Below, piece after piece: positions 60,701 through 64,000 of a stretch of DNA of 64,000 nucleotides (the first letter of the stretch is position 1; every line of letters begins with the position of its first letter). The DNA lies in the NCBI RefSeq assembly GCF_037975245.1, contig NC_092567.1:23216376-23280375 (forward strand), written 5' to 3'. The position numbers and the translations under genes were made by a program. Origin of the DNA: Apostichopus japonicus (Eukaryota > Echinodermata > Holothuroidea > Aspidochirotida > Stichopodidae). The notes beneath the pieces were generated by a model. It was given only the letters and a program-made list of their open reading frames with translations. It was not told the origin of the DNA and made no database searches.

Positions 60701-63093
60701 AAAGTCAATATATAAATTTTCTCAATGCATGATCTTCTATTGACAAAATATTCCATGGATATTCCATAGCTTTGAACTTTCACTTTTAAAACAATCTGAT
60801 AAATGGAGTAGTATCCCACTCTAGACTACTTTCATTCTTATAAAAAGAATACATTTTCTGTTGGCAGCCTGTCTATTTGTAAATCAGGTATTTCAAATAG
60901 GATCTATGAGCCCATCTCTTGAAAGTCCAACATGTTTGTTAGAATCATAAAGCAAATTATAACAGAAGGGCTTGCCAAAACAAAGATGATTATTCTTAAA
61001 AGTATGCAGACCATTGATAGCTTATAAAAGCATTCTTAAATTGAATGAAAACAACATTGCAGATAATAAAATAAAGAGACATCACAAACATCTTCATTAA
61101 AGAAAGGTTGATGTGAAAAAGCAAACATTACTAATTACTTAAACTAACGTTTATTTTTCTATCCAGTCATAATGAAGCTGTTTGTATAGTTAACTCTGTC
61201 ATAGTTTGGTGTTACCGTGCAGAGTAGTTGTGAGAAAGATAACGGTACCATCAGGCCTTGAAACTCAGGCTAGATGTTACTGGCTCAATTTTGCTAATTG
61301 ATTTTGCTGTTTGCCAGAGTAGGAAACAAATATTATATTGCATATTGTGGTTCTCTGCCAGTATTGATCAGGAACATATGCACATGATAAGTTTGGCAAT
61401 AATTTTAGCCTCCCAAACTTGCATGATTTTTGTACTAAGCCTAAGCCCTCTATAACTGCTTACTATCAGCAGAGAATATTGTTCTGCTCTCATAAGCCTT
61501 TACATTTATTTGTTTGTTGTAATTCAGGAACATACCAGTGGGAACTTGGTTTAGCCAGTAGATTGTTTTTTAAGAGGGAAAAGAAATATTAAAAAGAAAT
61601 AAATAAATTTAAAAAAGTTTTTTTTTTTTTGCAACAAACTGTTTTTGGAGTACTTTTGAATTTAGCAATTTACTTGACTCCTCTCTTACCTGTCTCCATT
61701 CTACTTATGCACTTAATCTACCTAGCCTTCAGCAGTTGGGAACATTTTAGTACAGCGCCCCCACATAACATCTACTACCTCTTCCTTCCAAATCTACCAT
61801 CCTCAAGACTTACAACTGTTTTTCTAGTGTGATTTACATCCATTGATTAATTCTTGTAATATGTAGATTTGTAATAGTAATAATGTGAGGTAGAATAAGT
61901 TTTGAGGAATTGACTAAAATTGTGAAATCCTATGCCTGACCAGGAAATGTAATATTTTACTTAGCCGCACTAAAATCACACCAGGAGCGATGAAGTGGCA
62001 ATAATATTAAAGGTTTGCCAATTAAAACAATATATATATATAAAGTTATTGCAATAAATTTGTGGTGAAGAGATTTATTGGATTCAACCATTAGTAACTC
62101 TATAAGAGTCAAGGGTATTCAAAATGGCTGCAACCACATGCATGATTTATGGAGGTGTTAAAGTACAGTCAAAATGTTGAAGGTCATTTTGTAAATCAAC
62201 TGTAGTAGGAAGGTTTAGCAAAATGATTAATTGTTCAGTATATGTATTAACAATATGCAACAAAGTGACCAAATCTAGTAATAGAGGAATTCAGCATTTT
62301 TGCTGCAAAATGATCACTTATCATATGTCATTAATTTAACAATTTGGTCACTTCATACATTTCAACATTTTCCAACAAAAGGATGCATTACGCTCAGAAA
62401 GTCGTCATCGTTTACAAACTCTTGGCAAAATGATAAAATTTTGCATTTAAGAAACTTGTCAATTCAACACTGTGCAACAAAAATGATGAATTGAATCAAA
62501 ATTGCAGAAAAAGGTCTAAACATTTTGACGGCACATTAGTGTTTCCAATAGAACATTTCCATCATGATTTAGAATGAAAGGTATGGAGTTATATGGGTTA
62601 CATGCTATGTAACTATGTGAGTTACATGTGAGTTACACGTGAGTTACATGTGAGTTACAAGCTATGTGAGTTACATGGCTTGCACACAGGAACATCATAA
62701 CTTGATGTTGTTAACTGACCTCTTGTAGACAACACTACATGGTGCCTGGCACGTAATGAACGCTAAATTGTGCCCGGGCATATTTATTTCTTTAATTGGC
62801 ACATAACAAATACTGAATTGTGTCAAACACAAGAAGTCAATAGTTACAAAACTTTTGATCGTTTGGACTGTTTTCAAATAATATATTTTCACGGATTATA
62901 ATTTTTACTTCTCAGCTGGATGACAGACGATATGATCGATAAAATCACGCCACAGTTGCTCGGGAAGAAACCCAACACCTACACATTCACAAAAGCTATC
63001 GCAGAACACAAAATCATGGAGCTTGGTAAAGGACTTCCTATTTGTGTCGTCAGGCCATCAATTGTGGGGGCAGCGTGGAAAGATCCCTTTCCG
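54192..63093 (+). CDS. Fatty acyl-CoA reductase gene B (5' part, 5 coding exons, runs past window)
   Basis: This is a paralogue of gene A on the opposite strand, predicted to make the same class of NADPH-dependent fatty alcohol-forming enzyme. The five joined exons encode 243 residues with matching phases: TGGTGFIG (17-24) for dinucleotide binding, ATIRFDEKLK (about 115-124), ISTAYAHC active-site strand, YTFTK (206-210) catalytic YxxxK, and RPSIVGAAWKDPFP (230-243). The start ATG at 54192 lies 11 nt into an exon bounded by TTATTGCAG, so at least one non-coding 5' exon lies upstream. The protein begins SSPVADYFAGK, the usual FAR start length, unlike gene A. The next exon should begin GWIDN-like and is not in 63094-64000, so the C-terminal half lies to the right. 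Introns hold a hAT MITE and an internal duplication. Confidence 0.93.
54748..54845. repeat. TA dinucleotide tract in gene B intron 1
   Basis: TATATA runs with CTATAT interruptions, translated as Ile/Tyr-rich frames that are not coding. Confidence 0.95.
56634..56809 (+). CDS. Gene B exon 2 (residues 66-124)
   Basis: This 176-nt exon begins after TTTTACAG and ends in phase 2 at GTGAGT. It encodes LYDKLRKTQPNYDKKLIPI, then LFHSAATIRFDEKLK. The longer open frame upstream of the acceptor is intron read-through. Confidence 0.94.
57401..57775. mobile_element. hAT-type MITE in gene B intron 2
   Basis: The terminal repeats are CAGTGGTGGAGC and, inverted, CAGTAGCGGAGC. The flanking octamers are CATCCATT (57393-57400) and TATCCATT (57776-57783), one mismatch. 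It is 375 bp with no transposase, inserted between exons 2 and 3 of gene B. Confidence 0.82.
58990..59062 (+). CDS. Gene B exon 3 (residues 124-148)
   Basis: This 73-nt exon lies between TTCCTTCAG and GTAAGT and encodes LSLELNVVGCQKIIELSRK and following residues. It continues directly from RFDEKLK and has the same length as gene A exon 4. Confidence 0.93.
59123..59147. repeat. Perfect palindrome ATGAATATTCGT / ACGAATATTCAT
   Basis: 12-bp arms around a single C, 60 bp after gene B exon 3. Further ATGAATATTCAT words follow. Confidence 0.85.
59171..60424. repeat. Duplicated intronic block in gene B (59171-59360 and 60229-60424)
   Basis: Two blocks of about 190 bp offset by about 1055 bp share GCTAATACC, AACAGTTCCT, TGATAGAAACA, ATTCATACT and TGCNCTGAAG in the same order. 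Each follows a coding exon (3 and 4) closely. Diverged tandem duplication or two copies of one unknown dispersed repeat. Confidence 0.65.
60104..60210 (+). CDS. Gene B exon 4 (residues 149-184)
   Basis: This 107-nt exon encodes [20 protein letters not shown], then FYPPPADVDKLMDAV. The acceptor is ACCTTTAG and the donor GTGAGA. The split codon AG|C gives Ser before WMTDD. Confidence 0.94.
62590..62672. repeat. 12-bp tandem repeat GTGAGTTACATG
   Basis: About five copies with small changes in gene B intron 4, about 250 bp before exon 5. Each copy contains GTGAGT, a donor-like word. Confidence 0.8.
62916..63093 (+). CDS. Gene B exon 5 (residues 184-243, YxxxK)
   Basis: This 178-nt exon encodes WMTDDMIDKITPQLL, catalytic YTFTK and RPSIVGAAWKDPFP. 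The acceptor is TTCTCAG and the donor GTGGGT. It is the last exon visible; 63094-64000 is intron. Confidence 0.95.
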
Positions 63094-64000
63094 GTGGGTG
63101 TATTTATGACATCTCTCCTGTTATGTATCTCTCCAGCAAGAATGTAGAAGGATCTGTCTGGTTGAAGTTTGATCTTCATGAAAACTTTGAGAAAATCCAG
63201 TTTTGAATTGACATTTAGTAGAAATACATGCAGTAAAGGGGGGGGGGGAGGGCATGCACCTCAACCCCTGGATCTGTGCATGTCCAAGTTAACATAGTAA
63301 TTTCAAGGTTAATTGGGCTTGTTTATCATCAGATATTTGTAATGCTCTGGATTCTGTTCACCAAATATGCCACACATTTGTGTTTACATGGTTTATTTTG
63401 TATCATAGCTTTTTGTTATTCAGTTTTATATCAAATGTCACTGTTCCCTAATGCACTAACTCCTGCAAGATAGCTTCTTTATCCAGGAAAAATTTCAAAT
63501 AGCAGAAGCTTCCTTTTACAGAGCAACTGAATATATTACATTTCTCCCGTCCCTCCCAAAAAACAAAAAAAAAACTTGAAAATGCAGACAGCCAAGTCAT
63601 CCTGTGAAAATGAGTTTCCTCTCTGAAAATTGTTTTCATGCTTAATATTTGCTTAGATCTCTGAATCAGACATCCTGTATTACAATAAAATTTCCATGTA
63701 CTGAAATAATTGACTTATTAATGTAAATATTTCATATATCGGTGTTAATGTTTACCCTAGTGGTGACAGTCACCATTGTTGTATTAAGTGAGTATTTGTT
63801 TTGAATGCACTTCAGTGCCACAGAGTTTCTGGGAAAGGTTTGTGCACTTTGTGGCTTGTATTAAGTCTGATGTAGATAGAGAGAGGGCAGTGGATTTAAA
63901 GTCCCACAGTTGTAGCTGGTTATGTGTTATTAATATAAAATATTTAATTTGTTCCATATTTTTAATCTCATTTCACTGGAAGCTATTGCAAGGTTTTTTA

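Overview
The window looks like nuclear DNA of a marine deuterostome invertebrate, most likely an echinoderm. I infer this from style rather than from a diagnostic gene: small protein-coding exons with canonical GT-AG introns of 0.3-2 kb, AT-rich non-coding DNA, many G or C homopolymers, a very common TAGGCCTA palindrome, many short non-autonomous DNA transposons, tRNA- and U2-derived retroposons, and minisatellites. No bacterial or organellar organisation is present.

Only two protein-coding genes can be supported, and they are paralogues in head-to-head (divergent) orientation. Both encode fatty acyl-CoA reductases (FAR), which use NADPH to reduce fatty acyl-CoA to fatty alcohol. Gene A is on the minus strand. 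All 14 coding exons were rebuilt (47685 down to 35385; 1755 nt, 584 residues plus stop), with every intron phase compatible. Gene B is on the plus strand from 54192. Five coding exons (243 residues) cover the Rossmann half of the enzyme, and the gene runs off the right edge. Four consecutive internal exons have identical lengths and phases in the two genes (176, 73, 107 and 178 nt), so they arose by duplication. They have since diverged: 38 of 59 residues are identical in the first aligned block. Gene A carries an N-terminal extension of about 70 residues, rich in Ser and polar residues, that gene B lacks.

Layout: 1-30 kb holds no gene I can support. It contains minisatellites, a tRNA-headed SINE-like unit (about 18.8-19.3 kb), a hAT-type MITE with a perfect 8-bp target duplication (20.33-20.70 kb), a 1.04-kb terminal-inverted-repeat element with eight copies of one motif (25.12-26.16 kb), and a U2-snRNA-headed retroposon with a 13-bp target duplication (29.68-29.89 kb). 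The interval 30.3-33.5 kb is a dense repeat island: two minisatellites in opposite orientation, a nested inverted repeat, a broken coding-like fragment, a 145-bp repeat carrying nuclear-receptor-type DR1 motifs, and a long TA tract. Gene A occupies 35.4-47.7 kb, the divergent intergenic interval 47.7-54.2 kb, and gene B 54.2-64 kb.

The most unusual points are a partial tandem duplication of gene A exon 2 that includes its splice donor, the U2-headed retroposon, and the eight-motif TIR element. All names rest on motif recognition and hand translation; no database search was possible.
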